In this document: in pieces, positions 18,400-27,235 of the stretch | Layout of the letters: every line of letters begins with the position of its first letter | Position numbering within the stretch: position 1 is the first letter of the stretch | Origin: Paraflavitalea sp966211765 | GTDB lineage: Bacteria > Bacteroidota > Bacteroidia > Chitinophagales > Chitinophagaceae | Length of the DNA stretch: 64,000 nt | Direction of reading: 5' to 3' | Assembly: GCA_966211765.1 (NCBI GenBank) | Contig: CBIHOV010000016.1 | Coordinates: 62,001-126,000 of the forward strand | The notes under the pieces: generated by a model | Seen by the model: only the letters and a program-made list of their open reading frames with translations | Told to the model about the DNA's origin: nothing | Databases searched by the model: none | Program-made: the position numbers and the translations under genes

Positions 18400-19407
18400 A
18401 TGATGAAAACGATTGTTTCCCTTGTCCTTGTTCTTGCACTCAGCCACACCTATGCGCAAAATCCCGAATACCCACCCACCATTACCGTGGCGAAGGATGG
18501 CAGCGGCAACTACAAGACCATACAGGAAGCCATCAATGCAGTACGCGACCTCGCTTACCAACGGGTTACCATACACATTAAGAAAGGCGTGTACCAAGAG
18601 AAAGTAGTAGTGCCTTCCTGGAAAACAAGGATCACCCTGCTGGGAGAAAACAAAGACAGCACCATCATCACCGGCAATGATTATTCCGGCAAACCCTTAC
18701 CCGGTGGAAAAGACAGGGTGGGCAGAGACAAATTCTCCACCTACACTTCCTACACCTTGCTGGTAGAAGGAAATGATTTCATAGCAGAAAACCTCACCAT
18801 CGAAAATACAGCCGGCAGGGTAGGACAAGCAGTGGCCCTCCACGTGGAGGCCGATCGTGTCATCATCCGGAACTGCCGCATCATCGGCAACCAGGATACC
18901 CTCTATGCCGGCAAAGAAAACAGCCGCCAGTATTACCAGGATTGTTACATAGAAGGCACTACCGATTTCATCTTTGGCGAGGCCATAGCCTTGTTTAAGA
19001 ACTGTGTCATTAAAAACCTCGTTAATTCCTACCTCACTGCCGCAGCCACCAGGCAGCAACAGCCATTTGGATTCGTATTCATCGATTGCCGCCTCATTGC
19101 CGATACCGCCGCCCGTAAGGTCTTCCTCGGCCGTCCCTGGAGACCCTATGCCAAAACAGTATTCATCCATTGCGAAATGGGAAGCCATATTAATCCTGCA
19201 GGTTGGGATCCCTGGAAAGGCGATACCATGTTTCCCGATAAGGAAAAAACAGTTGTCTATGCAGAGTATCAAAGCAGTGGACCAGGGGCCAATCCCACAG
19301 CCCGCATATCGTGGTCAAGACAACTTTCCGCCAAAGAAGCCCGGCAATACAGCTTGTCGCATATCCTCGGCGGCAAGGATCATTGGGACCCTTTAAACCT
19401 TCATTGA
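18400..19407 (+). CDS. Pectinesterase (CE8)
   Basis: The 335-aa secreted enzyme (signal MMKTIVSLVLVLALSHTYAQ) removes methyl esters from homogalacturonan. All CE8 hallmarks are present: GNYKTIQEAI (36-45), GQAVAL with Q143, NQDTLYA with D166, GTTDFIFG with D189, and LGRPW with R245 (243-247). Together these give the two catalytic aspartates, the oxyanion glutamine and the substrate-binding arginine. Length is usual for a single-domain family member. It is divergent from an AraC regulator, which probably controls it, and precedes an MFS gene by 167 bp. It fits a pectin-degrading lifestyle together with the GH78/GH95 cluster at 56-63 kb. Confidence 0.95.
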   Translation: MMKTIVSLVLVLALSHTYAQNPEYPPTITVAKDGSGNYKTIQEAINAVRDLAYQRVTIHIKKGVYQEKVVVPSWKTRITLLGENKDSTIITGNDYSGKPLPGGKDRVGRDKFSTYTSYTLLVEGNDFIAENLTIENTAGRVGQAVALHVEADRVIIRNCRIIGNQDTLYAGKENSRQYYQDCYIEGTTDFIFGEAIALFKNCVIKNLVNSYLTAAATRQQQPFGFVFIDCRLIADTAARKVFLGRPWRPYAKTVFIHCEMGSHINPAGWDPWKGDTMFPDKEKTVVYAEYQSSGPGANPTARISWSRQLSAKEARQYSLSHILGGKDHWDPLNLH

Positions 19408-19503
19408 TCAGTAGCTAAACATCGGTTGTATATTTTTCGGCAAATGCCGTATTCTGCCCGGTAAAATGCCTCAATCACCCCCTTTTTACTAGTTTTTTTA
19501 GCA

Positions 19504-19511
19504 TAAATTTG
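19504..19511 (+). promoter_or_regulatory. Candidate -7 box of the MFS gene
   Basis: TAAATTTG matches the Bacteroidota -7 consensus TAnnTTTG and lies 63 bp before the ATG at 19575. No clear TTG -33 element is found at the right distance; a T-rich run is there instead, so the call is tentative. Confidence 0.4.
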
Positions 19512-19574
19512 CGTTCCCGGAACACACAATGCACGGTAAACCGAAGTTCCGCAATCCTATTTCAATTCAACTTT

Positions 19575-20855
19575 ATGCAAAAAACGAACAAGGCAGCCAT
19601 TGGTTTTATTTTCGTTACCCTACTCATTGATGTCATGGGATGGGGATTGATCATTCCCGTAATGGCCGATCTGATCGCACAACTAAAAGGTATACCCGTC
19701 AACGAAGCCAGTACCTATGGCGCCCTCTTATTGTCGGTTTTTGCCATCACTCAATTTGTATTTGCACCTGTTGTCGGTAACCTCAGCGATAGATATGGTC
19801 GCAGGCCCATCCTGCTGTTTTCCTTATTGGGTTTTGGTATTGATTATATCATCCTCGCCCTCGCACCCACCTACGGATGGTTATTCCTGGGACGTGTGAT
19901 AGCAGGTATTACCGGCGCCAGCTTTACAACGGCTACCGCCTATATTGCCGATGTGAGCACAGATGAAACCACCCGCGCAAAAAATTTCGGAATGATCGGC
20001 GCAGCCTTTGGTTTAGGTTTCGTCCTCGGGCCCGCACTCGGTGCTTTCCTCGCTACCTGGGGCATCAGGGCGCCTTTTTATGCAGCTGCTGCACTTTGCC
20101 TGATAAACTGTTTATATGGCTATTTCCTATTGCCCGAATCATTGAGCAAAGCGAACCGTCGCCCTTTCGATTGGAAACGCGCCAATCCATTCGGTTCCCT
20201 CAAATTCCTCACCAGGCATCCGGAGATCGGTGGTCTTGCATTCAGCTTTTTCCTGATCTACCTCGGCAGCCAGTCTGTACAAGGCAACTGGAATTTCTTT
20301 ACCATTTACCGTTTCGGCTGGACTGAAAAAATGGTGGGTATCTCCCTCGCTGTAGTAGGCGTATTGGTCGGAGCCGTACAAGGTGGCCTGACAAGGGTGG
20401 TCAATCCAAAGATTGGTAATGAAAAGAGCATCTACCTCGGACTCTCTTTGTATACATTGGGGTTGATCCTTTTTGCATTCGCCACACAAACCTGGATGAT
20501 GTTTGCCTTTCTCATACCTTATTGCCTGGGTGGTATCTGCGGTCCCTCATTGCAATCTGTTATATCAGGCCATGTGCCCTCCAATCAGCAGGGCGAATTG
20601 CAGGGAGCGCTTACCAGCCTTATGAGTCTTACCACCATCATCGGACCACTCATCATGAACGGCACCTTTGCTTATTTCACATCCGGCAAAGCACCCTTTC
20701 ATATGCCGGGCATACATTTTCTCATCGGGGCCGCATGCATGTTACTCAGCATCTATATTACCTGGAAAGTATTGAGCAAGGAGAAGAAAGAGCACCCTGA
20801 GTTAGCAGAAGTAATAGCCGGCAAAGCAAAACTGACCGATACACCCGTGCATTAA
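19575..20855 (+). CDS. MFS transporter, TetA/TCR-like
   Basis: The 426-aa protein has twelve predicted membrane segments. Its first segment reads FIFVTLLIDVMGWGLIIPVM, typical of TetA/TCR-type drug:proton antiporters, and loop 2-3 carries motif A (GNLSDRYGRRP, 68-78). Motif C-like GMIGAAFGLGFVLGPALGAFLA is in segment 5, which marks exporters. The ATG at 19575 is preferred since the 22 residues upstream are not membrane-like. It probably exports small hydrophobic compounds; tetracycline itself is not shown. It follows the pectinesterase gene by 167 bp, with a candidate promoter of its own. Confidence 0.9.
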   Translation: MQKTNKAAIGFIFVTLLIDVMGWGLIIPVMADLIAQLKGIPVNEASTYGALLLSVFAITQFVFAPVVGNLSDRYGRRPILLFSLLGFGIDYIILALAPTYGWLFLGRVIAGITGASFTTATAYIADVSTDETTRAKNFGMIGAAFGLGFVLGPALGAFLATWGIRAPFYAAAALCLINCLYGYFLLPESLSKANRRPFDWKRANPFGSLKFLTRHPEIGGLAFSFFLIYLGSQSVQGNWNFFTIYRFGWTEKMVGISLAVVGVLVGAVQGGLTRVVNPKIGNEKSIYLGLSLYTLGLILFAFATQTWMMFAFLIPYCLGGICGPSLQSVISGHVPSNQQGELQGALTSLMSLTTIIGPLIMNGTFAYFTSGKAPFHMPGIHFLIGAACMLLSIYITWKVLSKEKKEHPELAEVIAGKAKLTDTPVH

Positions 20856-20879
20856 TAATATTATTCCGAACAGGGAGCA

Positions 20880-21062
20880 CTAATTGGTTTTATGGGTGCT
20901 CCCTAAAAAATCTTCCAGCAGTTTATTCCCTTCAGCAGACTTTTCAGGATTAAGCGTATGCGCTACTCCGGGAAGGATTACCCGCCGTGCACCTTTAATT
21001 TGCTTAGGTTTCTGTACCACCCAAATACGTGAAAACACCCTTTGGGAGCCCACGCCAGCTAC
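20880..21062 (-). pseudogene. Remnant of an alpha/beta-hydrolase C-terminus
   Basis: The minus strand has an open frame of 60 codons bounded by stops, with no start. It reads as the end of an alpha/beta-hydrolase: QIKGARRVILPGVAHTLNPE followed by KSAEGNKLLEDFL, which holds the catalytic-histidine element (GxxHTLNxEK) and the last helix. The rest of the gene, including the nucleophile elbow, is not found to the right, where the NlpC/P60-like gene begins at 21115. This looks like a decayed gene. Confidence 0.6.
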
Positions 21063-21114
21063 TTAATTTTATGGTCATCAGCCCAGTCTTCAATAACCAC
21101 TAAAATAGAATTGT

Positions 21115-21633
21115 ATGGCATGGTCAGACCTCATTGCTACCTGCGGTACGCAGCAAACAATGAAAAGAGCGAAAAGCGCTTTAAAACACAAAACTGTTTA
21201 TAAATTGGGAAAAGGCGGCTTCGATCCCTCGAAGCCAATGACCACACAATGCGATTGCTCAGGCTTCATAGCATGGGCCATCGGCATTCCCCGGGAGTTG
21301 CCGCCCAAAAGCAACAAATGGCTAAGCACCGATCAATACTGGGCCGGAGGCAAACCCGTCAAAGCGGGCCTGTTCAAGCAGAAAGACTTGAGTGAAGCAG
21401 CCGTCGGCGATCTGCTCGTTTATCCCGACAGTGGCGGTCACCAGGGACATATATCAGTGATAAGCGCCATAAAGAACAATAAGCCCAGCCTCATCATCCA
21501 TTGCTCCAGTGGAAACTTTAAGAATTTCGGTGATGCCATCCGCGAAACAGATCCCGCTATTTTCCTGGCAGGCAACCACAAAACAAGGTTGATGAGCATA
21601 AACTACGAACTCTTTAAAGGCTTTGTAAAGTAG
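21115..21633 (+). CDS. NlpC/P60-like cysteine peptidase, no signal peptide
   Basis: This 172-aa protein has the NlpC/P60-type catalytic pattern: QCDCSGFIAWA with C48, then GGHQGHISVI with H112, then LIIHCSSG with H129. Family members cut peptides in peptidoglycan. There is no signal peptide or membrane anchor, which is unusual for a wall hydrolase and suggests a cytosolic effector, a non-Sec export route or a different substrate. It stands alone between the hydrolase remnant and a lipoprotein gene. A CHAP-type assignment is the main alternative. Confidence 0.8.
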   Translation: MAWSDLIATCGTQQTMKRAKSALKHKTVYKLGKGGFDPSKPMTTQCDCSGFIAWAIGIPRELPPKSNKWLSTDQYWAGGKPVKAGLFKQKDLSEAAVGDLLVYPDSGGHQGHISVISAIKNNKPSLIIHCSSGNFKNFGDAIRETDPAIFLAGNHKTRLMSINYELFKGFVK

Positions 21634-21718
21634 GCGCTTCATGAAAAGCAGACATGGTACTACATAGACCAATTCTCCCTGTAAATGACCAATACTACCC
21701 AGGTACTGAAATAACGCA

Positions 21719-22246
21719 CTATTCCGGTATCCCGTATTGCTTGCAGATCTCCTCATACGATTGCCGGGCAACCCGCGCACCAACTTTACCACCCGGAATA
21801 ATGATGTACCGGAACTGGTGATTGGTAGCGATCGAATTATAGATATTCCTGTCATTCACAAACCTGATCTGCAGGTTGCCGGGCGATAGACGGGCTGTCC
21901 AGGTATCCGTAGTCACGCCTGATTGATTATAGGTAAGATCGATCGGCAACTGCTGCACGGTGTTGGTAGGCCAGACCAAAGGGTTATACCCCAACAGTTT
22001 ACCATAGGTCAACACGGTACCACTGTCGAGAACCTGCTGCGTAATACCAGGGGCTGCTTTATTGTATTTGAATCCCCATACACCAAATACCGTGTCCTTG
22101 ATATAAGGGGTTGGCGTAAACCATTCGGAATAAATAACATTGGCTGTTCCGGTGGCGCCGGCAGGACCTGTATCGCCTTTTTTGCAGGCGGAGATGGCCA
22201 ACACCAGGGTGATGGTGCAGAATAGGATGGTGCGAATTTGTTTCAT
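21719..22246 (-). CDS. Lipoprotein with collagen-like Gly-x-x start
   Basis: The 175-aa protein has a lipoprotein signal with lipobox AISAC (Cys21), then a short collagen-like run GDTGPAGATGTA and a beta-rich domain (about 40-150). Small Bacteroidota lipoproteins of this build are common and uncharacterised. It should be anchored in the outer or inner membrane and face the periplasm or surface. The last residues (EEICKQYGIPE) look like a helix. It is a single gene, with about 85 bp to the NlpC/P60-like gene it faces. Confidence 0.8.
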   Translation of the reverse strand: MKQIRTILFCTITLVLAISACKKGDTGPAGATGTANVIYSEWFTPTPYIKDTVFGVWGFKYNKAAPGITQQVLDSGTVLTYGKLLGYNPLVWPTNTVQQLPIDLTYNQSGVTTDTWTARLSPGNLQIRFVNDRNIYNSIATNHQFRYIIIPGGKVGARVARQSYEEICKQYGIPE

Positions 22247-22328
22247 GCCACAAAGCTATCCGGCATTCAAATGTCAGCCTATCACTCAAATGGACTATTG
22301 AGCATCCCCCATTGTGTGCAGTATGTAT

Positions 22329-22357
22329 AAAAAAAATCACCGGCATAATGCCGGTGA
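22329..22357 (-). terminator. Intrinsic terminator of the PNPOx-like gene
   Basis: A perfect 9-bp stem TCACCGGCA/TGCCGGTGA with loop TAA (22337-22357) is followed on the minus strand by a run of eight T. It lies 26 bp after the stop of the gene at 22384. Confidence 0.88.
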
Positions 22358-22383
22358 CTCACCTAATGTATAAACCTCTATTC

Positions 22384-22848
22384 TTATGAAAACAAACTGC
22401 TCAATTGTTGTTTACTCTGTTGCAACCAGCTGAGGGAAGGTTTCACGCCGGTATCAAAATAATCGATCGTACGGATCTTCACACAGATCGCTACCAGGTC
22501 CTTGTTATCACCATCATCGCCACTCAACGCATTTACTTTTGCAGCATTTTCTACAATCGAAGCCGTACCCTTGATCTTTATATAATAACTGATGCCTTTT
22601 TTGAAGAAATCAAGTTTGGCAGGCAATTCCTGGTCAAACTCTGTAAGCGCCTGAGTAGGCCTTTGGATCAGGAACCAGATGCGGTTCTGATCATCTACCT
22701 GCACATTGTTGATCACATGTACGGGCAATTTCAACAGGGATTCATTTTCAGTAAAGAACAACGCAGATCCCAATGCGAGGATCTGTTGCTTGATCAGGTT
22801 AGCAGATTCCAATGTCTCCGGTTGATTGTAGAATTTTGTGGTGGTCAT
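22384..22848 (-). CDS. Pyridoxamine 5'-phosphate oxidase-like stress protein
   Basis: The 154-aa protein matches the split-barrel flavin-binding fold of general stress protein 26/PNPOx-like proteins. It has an early helix, then strands ESLLKLPVHVINNVQVDDQN and RIWFLIQRP, then KGISYYIKIKGTASIV. Members bind FMN or FAD; a reaction is seldom known. The acidic loop GDDGDNKD is an oddity. It is cytosolic and monocistronic, with its own terminator and a 245-bp divergent upstream region shared with the MBL gene. Confidence 0.82.
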   Translation of the reverse strand: MTTTKFYNQPETLESANLIKQQILALGSALFFTENESLLKLPVHVINNVQVDDQNRIWFLIQRPTQALTEFDQELPAKLDFFKKGISYYIKIKGTASIVENAAKVNALSGDDGDNKDLVAICVKIRTIDYFDTGVKPSLSWLQQSKQQLSSLFS

Positions 22849-23093
22849 GTCCTTTGTCTTTTTTTAACTGTCCAGGTTAATGTTTTGAATCGTATTGCTT
22901 GAGAACGTACCAACCAAAACAAGGGGCGTACCAAAATACAGACACTTGTAAGTGAACCCATTACAAGAACGCCACCAAAAATAACCTTCCCAATTCCGGA
23001 GAGATTTTCCAAAAAACCGCAGTTTGGACCCAAAAACAAGGCAAACCTTCTCCTTTTTTCATTGTTCTCCTTACCAAATCATTTCTTTGCAAC

Positions 23094-24095
23094 ATGAGTA
23101 TATTACAGCCAGCCCGCAAACAGGGGAACAAATTCCAGAACCCTGTTCCTACCACTGTAATGGTGCCGGGCGGTATGCCCAGGGTTTTAGCGGCTTATCT
23201 CCGTAATAAGAATGAAGTGGTACCCAAACACCTGCCTGGTCCCTTCAGTACCGATACCAGTGTTTACAATACCCCACCCGCATCCGGTTTGCGCATTACC
23301 TGGCTGGGTCATTCTTCCCTGCTCATTGAGATAGAAGGGAAGCGCATCCTTACCGACCCTGTTTGGAGCAACCGGGCCTCTTTTTCAACCTTTATAGGTC
23401 CCAAACGCTTTTTTGCGCCACCCCTGGCCCTGAAAGACCTTCCGGCACTTGATGCCATCATCATTTCCCACGATCATTATGATCACCTGGATGCGCCAAC
23501 TATCCGGTGGTTCTCCCATAGCCAGGTGCCCTTTTATTGCTCCCTCGGCGTAGGGCGTTATTTGGAGCAATATGGAGTAGGGGTACAGCGCATCACCGAA
23601 ATGGACTGGACCAGCCAGGCAACCATTGCCAATGAATTGACGCTTACCGCCCTGCCCGCCCGCCATTTTTCAGGCAGGGGATTGCTCAACAGGTTCCAGA
23701 CCCTCTGGTCTTCATTTGCCATCCGGGGCAGCCGCCATAATATCTATTACGGAGCCGATTCAGGCTGGCACAGCGGTTTTGCTGAAATAGGGCAAGCCTA
23801 TGGCCCATTCGACCTCACCATGCTTGAAATTGGCGCTTCCAGCCCTTTCTGGAGCGATATCCATATGGGCCCCATCCGGGCCGCAGAGGCGCACCTGGCC
23901 TTACAGGGAAAGCTCCTCATGCCCATTCACTGGGGTACTTTCAACCTAGCCCTCCATCCCTGGAACGAACCCATCCAAACCCTTCTTAAAACAGCCACAG
24001 AGAAAGGCATTCAGGTTTTTGCTCCCCAACCCGGCGAGCCGGCCATGGTCTCCGGGCAATCCTATATCAATCCCTGGTGGGAGCGGAAGGGGTGA
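23094..24095 (+). CDS. MBL-fold metal-dependent hydrolase (NAPE-PLD/UlaG-like)
   Basis: This 333-aa protein has the metallo-beta-lactamase fold in the form used by NAPE-PLD-like and UlaG-like proteins. The WLGHSSLLIEI strand opens the domain, SHDHYDHLD at 125-133 gives the HxHxDH metal site (H126, H128, D130, H131), and H191, D222 and H279 are the remaining ligands. Members hydrolyse phosphodiesters or lactones. No signal peptide is clear. It precedes an ABC exporter gene by 128 bp, and both run rightward. Confidence 0.9.
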   Translation: MSILQPARKQGNKFQNPVPTTVMVPGGMPRVLAAYLRNKNEVVPKHLPGPFSTDTSVYNTPPASGLRITWLGHSSLLIEIEGKRILTDPVWSNRASFSTFIGPKRFFAPPLALKDLPALDAIIISHDHYDHLDAPTIRWFSHSQVPFYCSLGVGRYLEQYGVGVQRITEMDWTSQATIANELTLTALPARHFSGRGLLNRFQTLWSSFAIRGSRHNIYYGADSGWHSGFAEIGQAYGPFDLTMLEIGASSPFWSDIHMGPIRAAEAHLALQGKLLMPIHWGTFNLALHPWNEPIQTLLKTATEKGIQVFAPQPGEPAMVSGQSYINPWWERKG

Positions 24096-24223
24096 CAGAC
24101 AACCTGTTAAGGTCGCCAGAAAGTTGGCCGTTCGCACGCACAACTGACAACTCACTAGGCACTCCTTCGTATCTTAGCGCCCGCCAAAGGGGTAAAAGTG
24201 ATCATCTCAGTAAATAAAACATC

Positions 24224-26056
24224 TTGAAGCATCTAAAAGCCATCAATAAATATTTCTGGAAGTATCGGTGGAGACTGGGACTTGGTATCCTCTTTATTAT
24301 CGTATCCAACTACTTTGCTATCCTGGCCCCACAGGTTACAGGATATGTATTTGAAGTAGTGCAACGCTCACTGGGAGTGGTAATGAAAGACCGGCACCAT
24401 GCAGAGTACGACTGGCTGGTGAACTGGTTCATTACCTTTGCCGAACAATACAAAGGCATTTCCGTGGTAGCGCTTTGCGGTATCACCATCCTGGTATTGG
24501 CCCTCATCAGGGGCATCTTTATGTTCCTCATGCGGCAAACCATCATCGTCATGAGCCGCCACATAGAGTTTGACCAGAAGAACGAAGTGTTTCAACATTA
24601 CCTCAAGCTCGACATCAACTTTTACAAAACACACAATACCGGCGACCTCATGAGTCGCATATCCGAAGATGTAAGCAGGGTACGCATGTTTACCGGGCCA
24701 GCCATTATGTACCTCATCAACCTTATTACGCTCATCGGACTGGCGCTCTACTATATGCTCAAAAAAGATGAACTGCTCACCCTTTATGTGTTGGCGCCAT
24801 TACCTATACTGGCCATTACCATATACGTGGTGAACAATATCATCCACAAAAAAAGCGAACGCATTCAGGCGCTCTTATCCGACCTCACAACCAATGCCCA
24901 GCAATCCTACTCCGGTATCCGGGTTATTAAGTCCTTTGTGCAGGAAGATGCCATGTATGGTTTCTTTGAAAAGAACAGCGAAGATTATAAACGCAGCGCC
25001 ATTGGACTGGCAAAGATGGAAGCCATCTATTTCCCTTCCATGACCCTCATCATTGGACTGAGTACCATCTTTACCATCATGATCGGTGGCATCTATGCCA
25101 TCTATGGCACCCATAATGTAGACATCAGCACCATTGCCGAATTTGTCATGTACATCAACATGCTCACCTTCCCGGTAAGTGCCATCGGATGGACGGCCAG
25201 CATGATCCAGCGGGCATCCGCCTCCCAGAAAAGACTTAATGAGTTCCTCGATAACAAACCCGTCATCAACAATCCCCCGCAGCCGGTTAGCCCGCCCTTG
25301 CAGGGACATATCGTTTTCGACCAGGTCGATTTCGTGTATCCCAATACCGGTATCCAGGCCCTCACCAAATTCAACCTATCTATCGGCAAAGGGCAAAAGA
25401 TAGCCATCATCGGCCACACCGGATCGGGCAAGACAACCATTGCACAACTGCTCCTGCGCATGTACGATCCCACGGCCGGCACCATCAGCATCGACGGTGT
25501 ACGTGTAAGTGACATGGACCTGCAAAGCCTGCGCAGGCAGATCAGTTATGTGCCCCAGGACGTTTTCCTCTTCAGCGACACCATTGCCAACAACATCAGC
25601 TTTGGCCTGGGTGAAACGCCTGAGCCCGTTGTTCAGCAGGCAGCCCGTTATGCCAGTGTTGAAAAAGAGATCCAGGGCTTTCACGGCGGTTATGCCACCA
25701 TGATCGGTGAAAGGGGCGTTACACTCAGCGGCGGACAGAAACAGCGCATCTCCATTGCCCGTGCCCTCATTAAAGATCCACAGATCGTTGTATTTGATGA
25801 TTGCCTCAGTGCCGTAGATGCGAAAACCGAAAAGGAGATACTGGGCAACCTCAGTATGTTCCTTAAAGAAAAGACCGCTATCATCATTACGCATCGGATT
25901 TTTACCTTATTTGACTTCGATATGATCGTGGTTATTGAGGACGGTACCATCCGGGAAATGGGCACACATAGTGATTTACTGTCACGTAACGGTTACTATA
26001 CTTATTTGTATGAGCAACAACAACAGGAGCGTGAGGAAACGGCTGATGAAAATTGA
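24224..26056 (+). CDS. ABC exporter, fused permease and ATPase, TTG start
   Basis: The 610-aa half-transporter has six membrane segments (residues 17-320) and a nucleotide-binding domain with Walker A GHTGSGKT (397-404), Q-loop VPQD, signature LSGGQ (501-505), Walker B IVVFDD (521-526) and H557. TTG at 24224 is taken as start because an in-frame TAA sits 9 bp before it and the next Met (54) would remove the first membrane segment. The residue after Walker B is D526, not the usual catalytic Glu, as in MdlA- and BmrC-like proteins. It probably works as a lipid or drug exporter, either as a homodimer or with a partner outside this window. Confidence 0.92.
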   Translation: MKHLKAINKYFWKYRWRLGLGILFIIVSNYFAILAPQVTGYVFEVVQRSLGVVMKDRHHAEYDWLVNWFITFAEQYKGISVVALCGITILVLALIRGIFMFLMRQTIIVMSRHIEFDQKNEVFQHYLKLDINFYKTHNTGDLMSRISEDVSRVRMFTGPAIMYLINLITLIGLALYYMLKKDELLTLYVLAPLPILAITIYVVNNIIHKKSERIQALLSDLTTNAQQSYSGIRVIKSFVQEDAMYGFFEKNSEDYKRSAIGLAKMEAIYFPSMTLIIGLSTIFTIMIGGIYAIYGTHNVDISTIAEFVMYINMLTFPVSAIGWTASMIQRASASQKRLNEFLDNKPVINNPPQPVSPPLQGHIVFDQVDFVYPNTGIQALTKFNLSIGKGQKIAIIGHTGSGKTTIAQLLLRMYDPTAGTISIDGVRVSDMDLQSLRRQISYVPQDVFLFSDTIANNISFGLGETPEPVVQQAARYASVEKEIQGFHGGYATMIGERGVTLSGGQKQRISIARALIKDPQIVVFDDCLSAVDAKTEKEILGNLSMFLKEKTAIIITHRIFTLFDFDMIVVIEDGTIREMGTHSDLLSRNGYYTYLYEQQQQEREETADEN

Positions 26057-26101
26057 TCATACAATTTATTTTGCATCATTCGCTAATTAAGTGCCCGGAA
26101 A

Positions 26102-26132
26102 TTTTGTCGGTTCCAAAACAATATTATATTTG
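26102..26132 (+). promoter_or_regulatory. Bacteroidota-type promoter of the DUF3276 gene
   Basis: A -33 TTTG (26103-26106) and a -7 TATATTTG (26125-26132) are separated by 18 nt, close to the sigma-ABfr consensus TTTG-N19-TAnnTTTG. The expected start of transcription is about 40 nt before ATG 26181. This is the cleanest promoter in the window. Confidence 0.75.
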
Positions 26133-26180
26133 TGCCTGCTTTTTTTGTAGAATTGCCAATTATTAAACTGCAAAATTTAA

Positions 26181-26627
26181 ATGACTGTGGCGTACGAAAA
26201 CAATGACAAAAGAATGGAAAGCGTTTACAGCAAACGCATCAGGGCCGGGAAAAGAAGAACTTACTTCTTCGATGTGAGAGCTACCCGCGGTAATGATTAC
26301 TACATCACCATTACAGAGAGTCGCAAGAAATTCAACGAAAATGGTTATGACAGGCACAAGATCTTCTTGTACAAAGAAGACTTCAACAAGTTCCTGAAAG
26401 CCTTAACCGAAGCGGTGGATTACGTGAAAACTGACCTGATGCCCAACTTTGATTTCGACGCGTACAACCATGACCAGGTAGCCGAAGGCGAAGAAGGGGA
26501 GAATGTTTCTGTAGATACTGAAGGGGCAGAAGAAGTGATCACAGCGAGCGCCGCCGTCGTTACACCTGTAAGCAACGTGCCTACTCCTACAGTAGCCGAT
26601 GCCGGTGATGAAGTCGACAAATGGTAA
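26181..26627 (+). CDS. DUF3276 (PUR-alpha-like) nucleic-acid-binding protein
   Basis: The 148-aa protein has the DUF3276 domain in residues 12-95 (MESVYSKRIRAGKRRTYFFD, then TRGNDYYITITESRKKF and HKIFLYKEDFNKFLKALTEA). It is a short PUR-alpha repeat found mostly in Bacteroidota and Spirochaetota and able to bind single-stranded nucleic acid. Residues 100-148 are an acidic then Val/Thr/Ala-rich tail that is probably disordered. It is monocistronic, with a near-consensus promoter and a strong terminator directly after it, which suggests high expression. Confidence 0.92.
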   Translation: MTVAYENNDKRMESVYSKRIRAGKRRTYFFDVRATRGNDYYITITESRKKFNENGYDRHKIFLYKEDFNKFLKALTEAVDYVKTDLMPNFDFDAYNHDQVAEGEEGENVSVDTEGAEEVITASAAVVTPVSNVPTPTVADAGDEVDKW

Positions 26628-26648
26628 ACAACGAACTAACTACTATAT

Positions 26649-26675
26649 AAAGCTCCTCCTGCAGGAGCTTTTTTT
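26649..26675 (+). terminator. Intrinsic terminator of the DUF3276 gene
   Basis: A perfect 9-bp stem AAAGCTCCT/AGGAGCTTT with loop CCTGC is followed by a run of T. It starts 21 bp after the stop codon. Confidence 0.93.
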
Positions 26676-26704
26676 ATGCCCTTTTCCGGGTAGATTACCT
26701 GACT

Positions 26705-26751
26705 AAAAGCAAATGGGTGGATCACCTTTACAAGGTGGCCCACCCATTTGC
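26705..26751 (-). terminator. Long hairpin terminator of the pgi-linked gene
   Basis: A 12-bp stem GCAAATGGGTGG/CCACCCATTTGC (26709-26720 with 26740-26751), with an inner CACCTT/AAGGTG helix, is followed on the minus strand by TTTTAG. It lies 18 bp after the stop of the gene at 26770. Confidence 0.8.
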
Positions 26752-26769
26752 TTATGAATATAAACTGTA

Positions 26770-27189
26770 TTACTTCTTATTCGCGCCACCTTCCCGGGGA
26801 ATGATCCGTTGCCTGGGAATAGCATTCATCCGGTCGTCCAGGATCACCCCGCCCGCATTGGGCATCGCCGCCACTGCCTTCATGTCAGGCACCAGGCAAG
26901 GCATATTATCCGGCGAAAGGGTGTATACCTTACCCCTTTCTGTAGTATGCGAATACGTAGACCTTATCAGTCCCCCGTTCCTCCACCTTTGCGCCTCCAG
27001 CAATTTCCGGTACGATTCCACCTTCAATGTATCCTGGGAAGGCAGCGCCCATACCTTCGTCTCAGGCTGGGTAAAGGAACGCAGTAGTTCAGCATCCAGC
27101 TTCTTCTTTGCTCCCTCCGAAAGGGGCTTCTGGGCCACAGCAGCCGTAGTGACCACCAGCAACAAGGCAAAAATGATACAAGGTTTCAT
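26770..27189 (-). CDS. Small secreted protein of unknown function
   Basis: This 139-aa protein has a signal peptide (MKPCIIFALLLVVTTAAVAQ). The mature part is basic, ends in RQRIIPREGGANKK, and has no domain I recognise. Two cysteines are present, one in the signal peptide and one in DNMPCLVPDM. It follows pgi on the same strand with 46 bp between them and shares its downstream terminator, so it may be co-transcribed with pgi although no metabolic link is evident. Confidence 0.7.
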   Translation of the reverse strand: MKPCIIFALLLVVTTAAVAQKPLSEGAKKKLDAELLRSFTQPETKVWALPSQDTLKVESYRKLLEAQRWRNGGLIRSTYSHTTERGKVYTLSPDNMPCLVPDMKAVAAMPNAGGVILDDRMNAIPRQRIIPREGGANKK

Positions 27190-27235
27190 ACAATGGCTTT
27201 TTTAGAAAGATGCCCTTTCCCGCCAGTTTACACAA

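Noticed and set aside
20872..20909. GGGAGCAC/GTGCTCCC hairpin after the MFS gene as a terminator
   Set aside because: No T run follows on either strand.
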